Assembly: GCA_035079385.1 (NCBI GenBank) | Contig: JAVHKY010000008.1 | Span: forward strand, 6,246,001 to 6,310,000 | Origin: Aspidiotus rigidus | Lineage: Eukaryota > Arthropoda > Insecta > Hemiptera > Diaspididae | Direction: 5' to 3' | Length of the DNA: 64,000 bases | Part shown: positions 33,851-46,105 of the stretch, piece by piece | How the letters are laid out: each line of letters starts with the position of its first letter | Position numbering within the stretch: position 1 is the stretch's first letter | The notes under the pieces: generated by a model | Databases searched by the model: none | Seen by the model: only the letters and a program-made list of their open reading frames with translations | What the model was told of the DNA's origin: nothing | Translations under genes and position numbers: made by a program

Positions 33851-36430
33851 ATTTTGGGGCTGTTCATTTGTACTTCGAGCAGACTCAATCCCATTTATTG
33901 GAAGTGATATTTCTAATCACTAGTAAACACGGTTTTTTTCGGTAAGAATAATTTTAAAGGTTATAACGAAAGTTATGTGACACTCCTTTGTAATTTCTCG
34001 CAAATTAAGGACCATTTCCCTTCCATTCCAGAAAGCAGTACAAAGAAGAAAACTTAAGGCATAGATTTTTTTTTCAGAAAATCGTAAAAAATATTTGACC
34101 AGATCTTTCTCGAACTCTTAAAAGCTGTTGCGTTGACAAGACATTTACTTTCTGATGTGGAAGTCGTATTCTTCAAACGTTTGATACGTGCTCACTCCGA
34201 GTGACATCGAGATTGTTGACGTGAATCATCTCCAGGCGTTCGTTCAATGAGGGTCCGTAATACAGCGACGCGTTTTTTCTCCCTCGCAATAATGCACTAG
34301 CTAAATGGTCGTAGAAAGAGTTTATTCGCTTCACGAATTCCTTCGAACAAGTATCAAGGGACTTCGTCGACTCGTATTCAAATCACCCTTACCAAGTTTA
34401 CCGGCTCCTTTTTTTCTCTCTCGCTCTCTTTAATACCATTCACATATCATTCTTGTCCCTTCGGCCGTATCGACCGTCTGAAAAAATTACAAATAATCGA
34501 AGGGGAAAATAATTTTTGAATTACGAAAATAAATCATGCGGAGTATGAGGACGACGAAGCGGTAATATAATATACATACTTCAACTTTATTCAGAATAAC
34601 TTTCGTGATAGGGTGTGCATTTCTGGGTTACACGCGAAGTATAATACTTATATTTACACACCGAGCGCACGACCAGTTCATATTATGAAAAATTGATACA
34701 CCGCGAAAGATTAAGTAATGACGTTAAATCGTAATAAACAAACTTTTTCATCAATATTGCGTCATATGGTAGACGGTATTATTTGGAAGGCATTTATTGG
34801 AAGGAACGAAGCTAAGAACGCACATAAAACGTTGAATTATTGGTCTGGAAATCTAGGACTTATATGTGATGATTGGAAAGTATTTTTCTAGTATAGGCTG
34901 TTAAGTACCTACGCTTTACGATCGTGCTGTCAAATTTTACAGCCTTCCTGTACGGCAATAAAGTGGAGAATTTGCGACTGCTTTTGCAAAATATGGCACT
35001 CGAGAAAAAAAAAAAATCCCAACTTTGGCCTCTTAAAAGTCGTACAATACGTTTATCAGGACCTCGGAATCATAATGTTGCTTAATCGCGAAATTCTTAT
35101 GAAAAGAATATCAATAGAGACTACAGAGGGCAGGATAAGAGAGCTACAGTCCACAAAATGCCTACTTTCTTTCTGCAGACAATTTAGGAGGATATTGCTC
35201 GGGCTCGAGAAAATTAAGATCGTTATCGGCGAGTAACTCGTGCGTACTTCATTTCTGACGGAATGCAAGGTAAAGCACTTGCCACCATGCATGCGGTACA
35301 TGATTTACTACAAAATAAACCCGTTGCGAAATTCTAGCTTTAGTGCCGACGAAGGCTAGAATGGTAACTTTTTCTTTTTAAATAAGCGCAGGTTTTTATA
35401 TCGAAAGTAGCGCAGAGGGTGGTGCGAGGGAAGACGAATTTGTTCGCTGATAAACATCGACGTCGAAACGTAATTTCATTAAAAAATAACACATTCTTCG
35501 CTTTTAGTAACACGAGGACTGATTACAAGTTTTCTCTATGATATCGTGTCTGGAATATAATGAAATGACAGGGACAGAATTGGCAATTATTTCGATATGA
35601 ATTTAGATTATCAAAAGATAGGAAAATATTCTAAAAAGTATATAGGAAGTGTCCGCGCAGTTCGATGAAAAGAAAATTATCTGTTTCGAACATGTCGGGA
35701 AGGGTGCATTCAAATAATTCTGGACTATACGAGGTTAATAAATCTCAATTTAGGGGGTCAAGTCGAGCGTATCGCGTACAAGTAGTTTGAAAATGAGAGT
35801 AAAGAAGTTTCGGTGAATTATCATCATCATCTCGGGCGGATATGAAAATGCCTTTCAAAAATACAGTACCAAAACGAGAGGAAGAAGTGAAATTTGATAA
35901 ATGAAAATTTTAGTTATACCACGACTGAGTATAGCATTATCGGAACGCCCTCGTTCATTAGAGTAATAAGAGACCGGCCTGGCATGTAATCGAGAGTCCA
36001 GAAAAAAACGACGGACGAATGGATGACGATGAAAGTAAAGAAAATTATGTGGATGGGTTGAATGAGAGAGCGAGGGGATTAAAATTTTCAAACTGGATTC
36101 GACAGACGAAATATTATGGTCTGCGAACAAAAAGTATTTGGAACAGGATTGAGTGGAGCAAGGCGTGGGAGGCAGGAGAAGATGATGTTCAACCCAAGCA
36201 TAAATTTCTGAATCAGTGGGATTGTTTCATGTTTTAGATAGAACTTTTTCAGTTCAAATTTGGAGCCGTCAGCGCAACTTGAGATTAGATCAAGATGAGT
36301 CGTTAAATCTTGTAATTTTGAGATTGGATACGAGTATGACCAGGGAAGAATGGACGGGTGATTCTCAAAATGGGGAGTTGTAAATCGAAAGCTATGGCGA
36401 AGTATGAAAGTTTGAATACAAAGTACAAGA
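33851..36430. other. Non-coding, no recognised feature
   Basis: No supported gene. Open frames of 70-120 codons at 35.0-36.4 kb show no domain and overlap on both strands. Confidence 0.45.
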
Positions 36431-36472
36431 CTGGCACTATTAACCACTGTTTTTTTTTATTGAGAATTAAAA

Positions 36473-36513
36473 CTGCAAACGTTTCGGTAGACTAGCTACC
36501 ATCATCAGTGCAG
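36473..36513 (-). ncRNA. Minimal type I hammerhead ribozyme motif (second copy)
   Basis: On the minus strand: stem I CTGCA (36513-36509) with TGCAG (36477-36473). Core CTGATGA is 36508-36502. One extra T is at 36501. Stem II is GGTAG (36500-36496) with CTACC (36490-36486) and loop CTAGT. GAAA is 36485-36482. Stem III is reduced to CG, with A36482-T36479 closing. The cleavage triplet is GUU ending at 36478. All core nucleotides are conserved. Farther out CACTGTT and AACAGTG could also pair. No PLE coding sequence is recognisable next to it, so it may be an isolated terminal fragment. Confidence 0.6.
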
Positions 36514-36609
36514 AAACGAAACTAACAGTGACAACAGAGAAAGACATGAAACAACCTAAATAAAATTAACAAAGCAAATTACCAAAGAGGGAAGAAATTA
36601 ACGAGATGA

Positions 36610-37101
36610 GTAACGCTGTCGTATAACACTTTTGTACGCGTCAGCAAGTCAATCCGTGTCAAGAAATTGAAGCGAAGAATTTTAAGTTTTTCTGCAACAT
36701 CAAGGCTTACCGAGTTTCGAAAATTACAAAGAGAGAAGAAGGAAGAAATTTTCGGTTATTTTAGAAGCGACGTGAGTAATTCAGAAATACGACTATTTCA
36801 TATTTTTACTGGTATTTCCGTAGCAGTCTCAGCAATCGGTACATGTGTTATTGCGTCTGTCACCGTAAATAAGATTGAAGAAGCAATCACTTTAATGAAG
36901 ATGGAGAACCTGCGAAGAGAGCGTGATGAAGCCACGAGACGAGCAGACGAAGCCACTGCTGAGAAGTTGAAAGTCCTGAATAAAGCGATCGATGAGAAGT
37001 TGGAACTGCAAAGAAAGATTTTACAACTGGAACGTCAAGTACTTGGCGTTCAAGTGCCACCATCCAATTTTCAAGCTTCCAAGAATGAAAATGGGCATTA
37101 A
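36610..37101 (+). CDS. Unidentified open frame: membrane segment plus coiled coil
   Basis: Open from the codon after the stop at 36607 to a stop at 37099, about 163 codons, without an ATG before the middle, so it would need splicing into an upstream exon or is a remnant. Order: basic amphipathic N-terminus (TSRLTEFRKLQREKKEEIF), one strongly hydrophobic segment (LFHIFTGISVAVSAIGTCVI), then about 70 residues with heptad-like Leu/Ile spacing, rich in Glu/Lys/Arg (EEAITLMKMENLRRERDEAT, then KLELQRKILQLERQ). This looks more protein-like than other unassigned frames here. I recognise no family. The adjacent hammerhead motif is on the other strand. It could be a captured exon or a mobile-element accessory protein. 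Confidence 0.3.
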   Translation, partial: VTLSYNTFVRVSKSIRVKKLKRRILSFSATSRLTEFRKLQREKKEEIFGYFRSDVSNSEIRLFHIFTGISVAVSAIGTCVIASVTVNKIEEAITLMKMENLRRERDEATRRADEATAEKLKVLNKAIDEKLELQRKILQLERQVLGVQVPPSNFQASKNENGH

Positions 37102-37244
37102 AATACCTGTCATAATTCATACTTTTTCAGAATACCGTTATGATATTGTTATCTCTTACTCCAGTTTGTTGTGGAAATTAATGTTTTTTCGAAATTCAAT
37201 TAAAATTTTCGTTGATCAATACACATGCACTCATTGGTGTTTGC

Positions 37245-38956
37245 CCAGAGTGTCCAATTGCTCCGGGAGAGGTTGAAAGAGGGGAGGGGTATGTTGCTGT
37301 GAAGATGGCCGGCATGGTTGTCTACAGTTGCTACTTCTCTCCAAATCGCCCTTACCCGGAGTTTGAGGACTGAACAGATGGCAAGGTGAAAAATTCATTG
37401 TGGCTAGCGATTTTAATGCCAAGTCAGAAGAGTGGCGATCAGGCCGTACGGACATCCGTGGGTATGCCTTGGGGGAGTGGATTGCTTACAATCGACTGGA
37501 AACAGTCTATGTAGGCAACACTCCTACCCGAGTGCATCAAGGATACGGGTCCATTATGGATATCACCTTTGCCTCAGAGAGCCTAGCCCAAAGAATACAA
37601 GGCTGGGCGGTACTGGACAAGGAGCTTTCTGGGAGCGACCACCGGTGTATCAACTTTTCCATCCGCCGGGAAGTTGAGGTCGCTGCTCCACAAAAGCTGG
37701 TAAGAAAATGGGCCGTTAGGACGCTGAAGAGCGACTGTTTGAAGGCTAGCTATCTTGCTCTCACATGGGATCAAGAAGAAGAGCAAGAAGGCAATGCGGA
37801 GGTGGCAGCAGAGAGGATGATCAAGACTGTCACCAAAGCTTGCGATGCAGCCATGCCCAGGCAAGGTCCACCAAAGAAGAGGAGGGCTGTTTACTGGTGG
37901 ACCAACAAGATTGCCGAATTGAAAAAAGAGTGCAACCGTCAGCGCCGGATATACCAGCGTAGTAGTGGCCGTGAAGGGGCGCGGGCGGTCGCACTCGAAT
38001 AACAGCTGGTTCGTAAAAGGCTGAAGAAGGCCATCAAGGACAGCAAGAGTGCTGCATGGCGAGAGCTATGTGAGATGGCAGAGTACGACCCGTTTGGGAA
38101 GCCTTATAAGTTAGTGCTGAAGAAGCTAAAAGGCCTCTCAGCAATGAGCCGAATGGAGCCGGATGTTGTGGGTCAAATCATTGATGGCTTGTTCCCACAG
38201 CAGCCACCACCAATGGTAACGCTACCAATAGTAGAAGAGGATGGTATATCCCTCCTAGGCACCGAGGAGGTTGATGCAGCAGTCAATAGACTGCGGGGTA
38301 AGTATTGGAAGGCTCCAGGCCCGGATGAGATTCCAAATCCAGTCTGGAGCGCCATACATTCAGTTGACCCAGCACTGCTTGTTGATACATTCAATGCGGC
38401 AATTGTTGGGGGACTGTTCCCTGTGCGATGGAAGAAAGCCAGGCTAGCATTGATTGATAAGAAGGATAAACCACCTGGTCTACCATCCTCTTATCGTCCA
38501 CTTTGTCTGCTAGACAACGTTGGGAAACTTCTAAAAAGAGTGATAGCCAATCGTTTGGAGAGCTATCTGAAGGAAAGAGATATAATCTCTGATAGCCAGT
38601 ACAGTTTTCAAACTGGACGCTGCACATAAGATGCTGGGATCCGGCTGAAGAGGATAGCCAAGTCAGCAACTGATATGCGTCAGTTTTGCGCAGCCGTCAG
38701 CCTCGACATAACAAATGCGTAGAATTCAATTCCATGGAAGATGATATTGGAAGCTCCCGTAGACGCAGAAGTGTCTGCATACCTGCTCTGGATGATCAGC
38801 AGCTATCTTAGCTGCCGTGAAATCCAAGCAGAGACGTCTGCTGGTACAGTAAAGCGCCCTGTTACTTGTGGGGTGCCGCAGGGGTCGGTCCTTGGGCCGT
38901 TTTTGTGGTGCGTCACATTTAACGGAATCTTTAAGGTGAAGCTGCCACCGGGGGTA
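37245..38956 (+). pseudogene. R1-clade LINE ORF2 (copy A): endonuclease to RT
   Basis: 5'-truncated ORF2. It starts inside the apurinic-like endonuclease: VVYSCYFSPNRPYPEFED, a frameshift, then ASDFNAKSEEW, GSIMDITFASESL and GSDHRCINFSI (the C-terminal SDH motif). After a linker with SAAWRELCE the RT begins: KAPGPDEIPNPVW, SYRPLCLLDNVGKLLKR, DSQYSFQTGRCT, CGVPQGSVLGPFLWCVTFN. Similarity ends at 38956, just before the YADD block. Stops at about 38000, 38627 and 38718 and the early frameshift disable it. R1 elements normally target rDNA, but this family occurs outside it here, alone or in pairs. Confidence 0.85.
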
Positions 38957-39131
38957 GAGAATAAAAGAAAGTTTGTCCCATGCACAGATCATACAGTTTG
39001 GCCTAAAAAGTTGACTCAAATTTATTTAAGCAGCAAAGGCGTCACTAGCGAGTGCATATAGGCTAAATAAAAGAAGATAAGGGAGGGGGGCTGGGCAAGA
39101 CAGTTATGATCTGTTTTATAGGAAAAAGCCT

Positions 39132-39976
39132 TGATGGAAGAAAGTTAGGCTAGCGTTGATTGATAAGAAGGATAAATCATCTGGTCTACCATCCTCTCAT
39201 CGACCACTTTGGCTGTTGGACAATGTAGTGAAACTCCTGAAGAGCTATCTAAAGGAAAGAGATATAATCTCTAGTAGTCAGTACGGTTCTCAAACTGGAC
39301 GCTGTACATCAGATGCTGGGATCCGGCTGAAGAGGATAGCCGAGTCAGCAATTGCCACGCGTTAGTTTTGCGCAGCTGTCAGCCTGGACATGAGAAATGT
39401 GTTCAATTTAATTCCATGGAAGAGGATATTGGAAGCTCCCGTAGACGCAGAAGTGTCTGCATACCTGCTCTGGATGATCAGCAGCTATCTTAGCTGCCAT
39501 GAAATCCAAGCAGAGACGTCTGCTGGTACAGTAAAGCGCCCTGTTACTTGTGGGGTCCCGCAGGGGTCGGTCCTTGGGCCGTTTTTGTGGTGCGTCACAT
39601 TTAACGGAATCTTTAAGGTGAAGCTGCCACCGGGGGTTAAGCTTATCTGCTATGCGGATGACACCCTAGTGGTATGCACCGCCGAAACAACTGTAGCGGT
39701 GGAGAGCAGGGTAAACCGGGCCCTAGAGGATGTGACGCGTTGGATCGAGTCGGCTGGACTTGAACTAGCAGCAAGTAAGACGGAGGCCATTTTGTTCACG
39801 ACCCGTCGGAAGTTCAAGCCACCCACCTTTCGCCTGCGAGGTGTGGAAATTGAAATCAAGAAGGAAATGAAATACCTGGGCATCTGGTTCGACTCAACGC
39901 TGAGTTTCAGGCACCATTTCCTGATGGCAGCGGAAAAGGTGGGCCGGGTAGTTGGATACCTAAGCCGCCTGATTTG
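39132..39976 (+). pseudogene. R1-clade LINE ORF2 (copy B): RT core
   Basis: Starts within the RT at the place equivalent to 38436 of copy A and runs through the catalytic centre: CGVPQGSVLGPFLW, CYADDTLVV (YADD at 39651-39662), RALEDVTRWIESAGLELA, SKTEAILFTTRRKFKPP and YLGIWFDSTLSFRHHF. It ends abruptly at YLSRLI. A 24-nt in-frame deletion relative to copy A removes most of LLKRVIANRLE. A stop near 39363 splits the frame, but 39390-39977 is open for 195 codons. Copies A and B overlap in element coordinates, so they are separate or duplicated insertions. Confidence 0.85.
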
Positions 39977-40189
39977 AACTAGTCGAGAAGAAAAAAGAGT
40001 ACCTAAAGTGGCTCACATTTGCTTTAGAAATAGCTAAATATTCAGTCTAGAGAACTATACAATTTTTAGAATTTTTTGAGTTAGTCAGAAATGTTGAAAA
40101 AGTAGGTTGCGCAACAGAGAAAAGTCAAGCGTTAGAACAGAAGAAATTTGTGCAATGATTTGAAAGCTGGCACAGAAGTAGCTGCAATA

Positions 40190-40620
40190 ATTTACAAATA
40201 AATCGTTAATAAATCAATAATAAATCTCAATAAATCCCTATAAATCGATGATATTTCCGTTTATTATTAAACCTGACAGAAAATAATAAATCGGGTATAA
40301 ATCATTAATAAGTCTCAATAAATCACCAATAAATCACAGATAGTTTATCCCTGTAAATTGTCCTCCTCCATAAATGGCTACAAGCTGTCGAGGGGGACAT
40401 AAAATAACTGAAATAAATAAATAAATAAATAAATAAATAAATATTTCCATTTATCATTATGACTGATAGAAATAGATAAATATAGATAAATATCAGAAAT
40501 AAATGTCAAAGATTGACGATAAATGTTCATATTAAATTAGAGTTATAAATCTGTGGATAAAAGTGAGATGAATCCGTGATTTTTTGGATAAATCTATGAT
40601 AAATCTTGGATATTTGAGTA
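40190..40620. repeat. AATAAATC-type low-complexity repeat
   Basis: Irregular AATAAATC/ATAAATCA units with an (AAAT)n microsatellite at about 40411-40444. Confidence 0.75.
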
Positions 40621-40780
40621 TAATTTTAAGGGATGATTTAAAAAAAAAAAATTTAAAAACAGGTAAAAATGTTGTAAAAAAGGGGTAAAAAGTAATTTAA
40701 TAGGTAATTTATTGGAATAATTTGAAAATAGTACATTTTGTAATAAAAGGCGAAAACCAACAATATTAGAACGAGCGAGT

Positions 40781-40947
40781 GTGGATAAGCGAGTTCTAAT
40801 ATCGTTTGTTTTCAACACGAATTACAAACAGTGCTTTTTATAATACATGTAGTGAAAGGAACACTTGGGCCCACAATTTAAATTGGTTATTGTTCAAAAA
40901 GAATGTTTACAAATTTTTCAAATGGCACCACTGACTTGATTTTCGCC
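40781..40947 (-). repeat. Dispersed repeat, minus-strand copy
   Basis: Reverse complement of 25223-25392. The motif CTTCATGTATTATAAAAAG appears again on + at about 41047-41065, facing the internal TTTTTATAATACATG near 40832, so the unit has a small foldback. Confidence 0.8.
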
Positions 40948-41316
40948 AGGGGTAAAACATTTTTGCCACTAGTAAAACATTTTCGCCATGGTTCTGATAA
41001 CGGCATGTTTTGCTACAAAAAACGAACACAATATGCAGCACTTTCGCTTCATGTATTATAAAAAGATTATTTTAGAAAATATTTAAAAACCATGTGAAAA
41101 TAGTGTAAAAAAGCTATTATTATGATAAAAATAGAGAAGAGTGTAAAAAATTAGTAGTATGAAAAATGGTATAAAAGTGGTAAAAAACCAGTGAAAAAAG
41201 GTTTAATCAATGATTTATCGGGATAATTTAGAGAAGATGATTTTTAAAAAATATGTGAAAACGGATGAAAATGTTGTAAAAAAGCTGTTTTTATGACAAA
41301 AATAAAGAATGGGGTA

Positions 41317-41433
<117 letters not shown>

Positions 41434-41767
41434 AACAGTGAAAAATGTTTTAAAAATGGGGGAAAAAGTGGTCTGTCCTAAAATGTCCCAGAACGTACAT
41501 TATATATCTACTTATACCCACTTTCTGATGATCTTCAGTCCGTCAATAAAAATATGTGTATGATGAGGAAAATGTTCTTATACGTGTATAACTGGAAGAG
41601 TTCTTCAAAATCTGAACCAGAAGTTTTGGGAAGTTGGTAAATTTCAATACGTTCTAAGTATTGTTGAAAGGAAAAGACCGATAGATGATAAGACAAAATT
41701 GATACAATGAGGTTTTGAAAGCGAAAAATAAGGGCAGCTCTTCTACACATTAGCGGTAATCGCCAGT

Positions 41768-42262
41768 CTACAAATCTCCAACGGTCAAGAAGATATGATA
41801 TACATTCTCTGTAAGGTTTGAGTCTTGGTAAGGCCTTATGTTATTTGATTCGAGCCAGTGAACTAGTCTCTTACTGTCGACTAATTTACGGATACAGGTG
41901 GCCGATGCAATTTTTTCTTGAGGATCCCAATGATTCTGGAATGCTTCCAAATATCTGGGATCAGCGAGCGATTGGGTCCACAATAAGAAATTGAGAATTC
42001 TACAAAGAACGAAGACAAAAGATAGGCACCTCAGAGTATCGTACGAAATACAGTCGATACCTGGTGCTGTGTTTTTCCTGTTGTGAAGGTTAGTCATGAG
42101 TTCGTATAATAGAAATGGTTGTTCTAACCAATGACAAGAACATGGAATAGCTTCTTGTGGTATAACTTCTCCGAAGGAAGGAATATATGCAGGGTTAATA
42201 GTGTCAATCTCTTTTTCGAAATTACCATTGTTCAACGGAAGAGAGATAGCACGATATATCAT
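41768..42262 (-). pseudogene. LINE reverse-transcriptase fragment (Jockey/I-like)
   Basis: Minus-strand frame with the RT entry block NRKNTAPGIDCISYDTLRCL, then LNFLLWTQ and, near the end, KLVDSKRLVHWLESNNIRPYQ, which resembles the segment before the GF.xGRS block of non-LTR RTs. The piece between (AFQNHWDPQEKI) does not align with the expected W..A.V.PI.K block, so there is an internal rearrangement. No active-site YADD remains. The clade assignment is tentative. Confidence 0.55.
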
Positions 42263-42319
42263 GCTGAGGAACTTGGATACCTTATGATTGAAAGGGTGGA
42301 ACAGCGTCGTTCACTCTGA

Positions 42320-44699
42320 TGATTTCAACAGAATAGTTCGGCCAGAAAAATCAGTCAACTCGCGTCTTATTTGCTTATCATTCTTGAGTTTTATACCAAC
42401 CCCATTGAAGCCATATACGTTCTTATGGGTGTGATCTTAGAATGTCTGTCCACTCGCACTATATGAGTAAAAGCTATCTTTTAAAACAAGAGAAAACGCG
42501 AGACCTACACTAATCATTATTTATCGAAGTAATTCACGTCGTACACGATTGTAATCATTCGTAATGGTTCAATTGGATGCAAAAATAACGGAAGAATAAT
42601 ATTCTCGAAGGATTTAAAGAATACATTAAACGATGCGCGATGCGTGTTGTCGTTAATGCGAGGTTTTGTTTTCATTAAAACAAAAAAAAAATGCATTCTA
42701 TGTCTCGATGATGTTTCATACTTATTCGCGCGTGTCTGATGCTTTTTCGTTTTCATTTTTATTCGTATACTTTCGCGCGCACGATTTCAAAAAAAAAAAA
42801 CAGTTCTCACATTTGTTTACCCCGTTACGAGCTTACGTTCGTTTCACTCGTTTTCCTCAAACGTGAAGCTTGGAACACTTTTCGTTTCCTTTTGTTCATT
42901 TGATGCAGATTTATTACAATAAAAATGTCTCAACAGGCTGCGAACAATAAAAAAAAATAGCTTCATTATCTCGGTTGTTGTAGTACCAAAATTTATAGAC
43001 TTTTCCAGAGTAGACGAACGAACAAATAAAAAAAAAAAAAAAAAATCGGTACCGTATACAACGTGTACGTATTATTCTGTGTGAACGAATTTCGATGTAG
43101 AACGTTATGTCAATGCCTTTACTTTTACAGAAGCTTCCGCGGAGACGAAATTGAACGAACGCGCGAGGGGAATTTACTCATAGTTCGCGGTGATTGAAAA
43201 AGTAGCTAGCAATTTTGTAGATATTACGTGTGCGGTTACTGCTTTCAAATTTTTTTCCTGTTTCGAGACGCAAATTCTAACGGAAAAATTTAGAATCATT
43301 CGAGTGTGCATAACGCGAAGATGGTTCATCGTCGGAATTCGAATTTGGTTGAATCTTCAAGGACTGTCATATGAAAAAGACGAGTAGTGCAGCGTGTAAT
43401 AAAAACTAATTTATCATCTTCAGCCTTACGAGAGCTTATGAGACAAATGATTTACATTAGACCGTAATATAAGAATGGATAAGGAAAGAGAACTCCCAAG
43501 ACATATGTACCCACCTTAATAGTATTGGTTTAGGACTTGGTGAGCGAATTTAGCAAATAAACTGACGATAGCTATCCGGAAAATTACCAGCGAATGTAAT
43601 AACAGTCGTAGAGTTCTGAAATGAAGACGGCCAGCAGTGTTTTTAGTTTTGGCCTATTGCATTATTCATTAAGGAGGAAAGAAAACGAGTATAGAAACTC
43701 TATAGAGAAAAAAAAAAAAATTCAAGAACGTCGGATTAAAAATAAGTGTAGCGAGCGAGAGAAGAAAAAATAACTGTATACCGCTCTCAAATGATGAGTA
43801 CAACGTAAGAAAAAAGGTTTTTTTTTTTTTTTTTCTGTAGTAAGAAACTGCTCCATACTGGAGCCTATAAAATGGAGTCAATCTACGAAATACACATGTT
43901 TAGGATTCATTATATAAATAGGTTCCTGTATAGAGTTCAGTCTGCATTCCTACCGAGCTCATTCACAAAGTTGGAGTATTAACAGTTTTTCGTTTCTCGT
44001 TATTATAGAAAAGCCAAGGTACCGCGAATTTCAAATCAACTTAAACAAGGTCCACCTGCGTCCTACTTAAAATTATGAACTGCCCTTTTATTGACTGTAA
44101 ATGTGGGCCATTGTTGATGACCGAGTGGTGAACGTGGAAATCGCGACCACGATTCGATTTCCCAGGATTTTTTCGACGACCTGCATCCGAAGTCTCCGAC
44201 GTCTATTCTTATGCTTGAGTGTTCTTATTTAAATCAGATTCAGAGTCGAAATAATGTCGACTACTACGTCTCATTTCTTCTTTAAATTATTTGGCAATCC
44301 AATTTTTACAACTTATAATCATTCAAATCGCTTGTGTTGCGTGTGTAACGCCGCCCGTCCTCTATAGTGGAGAAGGTGCGGGTTGTGTGTGCATTTAATT
44401 TTGTTTCCTCCAGCACCGGAATCGACCCTTTCGGGTATAACTTCAGTGTTGGAAGAATCTCATCGCGAACCTCCTATTCTACCCGGCAACCGCCAAGCTG
44501 CTGAGGCCCCCTGGCACGCAAAACTCATAAGAACACACACAAAAACACCCCCACCACATTACACATAGTAGATCGCTGCTGGAGTTTCCTCTCTTCAGGG
44601 ATGATCTTAGTCCTCTTGCAAACTTGAATGTTGATGGTACACAGTTGTCGAGTAGGCCACAGCGTGGTTCTGCATTTGCCTATTCCATTCCCGGTTTAT
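42320..44699. other. Non-coding; A/T-runs
   Basis: No supported gene. Homopolymer runs at about 42681, 42789, 43028, 43709 and 43818. A weak tRNA-like string at 44103-44165 fails the T-stem test. Confidence 0.45.
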
Positions 44700-46105
44700 C
44701 TTCTTCTTCATGACGGTGGCCTAAAATTAAGACACCAGGTTCCATTCTTCACCCGAACCTAGCATGGTGGATACCAGGCTACTCGGGGGAAGCGCTTCAT
44801 CTACCCTGACCTCTTGAAGAGACCGACTAAGCTTGTCCCGCTCGCGTCTCCCCGCCTCACACTCAAATCAGGTGTGCTGTGGTCCATCACCCTGCCCTCG
44901 TTTACAGTGCAAACACATTGCCTGCTCAACTTTCCTTAACTTCTCGTAAAGGTACTTGTTGAAGCAGCCATGGCCCCTGAACACCTGCGTCAGGTGAAAG
45001 TTCAGCTGACCATGGAGTCGGTTCATCAACTTATCAAGGTCGTGTATCAACACACGGGTTGTCCATGTATCCAACTCGCTCTGGGAAATTCTTGCCTTCT
45101 ACTTTACAAACAAGAAGCGCCTGGCCTCCTGCTTGACCTGTAAAGCCTCTTGGTTGGTCGTCAACGTCTTCTTTGCTTTGAAAACTACCGCTCTCTCCTC
45201 AGCAAGGAGCTCGGTTGGTGGTGAACGTACTAATACGCAAAGAGGGCGTAGGCACTAACACACCTCGGCGCAGCTCTTCGTTGGATCTTTACCACCTCTC
45301 TCCTTCTGCATGGTATCTTCATGGAGTCGGTCCATACTGGGGCACCATATAGGAGGATCAACAAGGCTGTGTTCATCATGATCCTTCTTCTTGCTTCTCT
45401 CGGTCCTCCTAGGTTTCTCATCTGGCGGCTTAGGTATCCTACCACTTTTTCCCTTGCCATCAGGAAATGGTGCCTGAAACTCAGCGTTGAATCAAGCCAG
45501 ATGCCCAGGCACTTCATTCGCTCCTTGGTTTCTTTTCCCACACCTTACAAGCGAGTGTTGCATCACTACCTCTACAGCCCGGTTTACCTTGCTCTCCACC
45601 GCTGCAGTTGTTTCAGCAGTGCATACCACCAGGGTGTCATCCGCACAGCAGATAAGCTTAACCTCCGGTGGCAGCTTCACCTTAAATATCCCGTTGAATG
45701 CAACGCACCACAAAAGCTGCTCAAGGACCGATCCTTGCGGTACCCCACAAGTAGCAAGGCGCTTAACTGTATCAGCAGACGTCTTTCTTTGTAGCTGCTG
45801 ATCATCCTGAGCAGGTATGCGGACACTTCTGCGTCCACGAGAGCTTCCGATATCCTCTTCCATGGAATCGAATTGAACGCATTTACGTCGAGGCTGACGG
45901 CTGCGCAAAACTGACGCGTAGCAATTGCTGACTCATCTATCCTCTTCAGACGGATCCCAGCATCTGATGTATAGCCTCCAGTTTGAAAACCGTACTGACT
46001 ACCAGCATTCCTTCAGATAGCTATCCAGTCGTTCGGCTATCACTATTTCTGGGAGTTTCCCAGTATTGTCCAGCAGATAAAGTGGTCGATAAAAGTATGG
46101 CAGGC
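44700..46105 (-). pseudogene. R1-clade LINE ORF2 (copy D), 3' half
   Basis: Minus-strand R1 copy of the same family as A-C. In order from 46105: RT entry with several breaks, then CGVPQGSVLEQLLWCVAFN, CCADDTLVV (first catalytic-motif residue changed from Y to C), YLGIW-like CLGIWLDSTLSFRHHF, YLSRQMRNLGGPREARRRI, and the C-terminal part NRLHGQLNFHLTQVFRGHGC with AMCLHCKRG, a CCHC-type knuckle remnant. It shows the 3' sequence that copy C carries around its 166-bp insertion, confirming where that insertion sits. Several frameshifts; not functional. Confidence 0.85.

Noticed and set aside
44103..44165. Second tRNA-like string with TTCGATT and a following T6
   Set aside because: The T stem has only two pairs and no acceptor stem forms.
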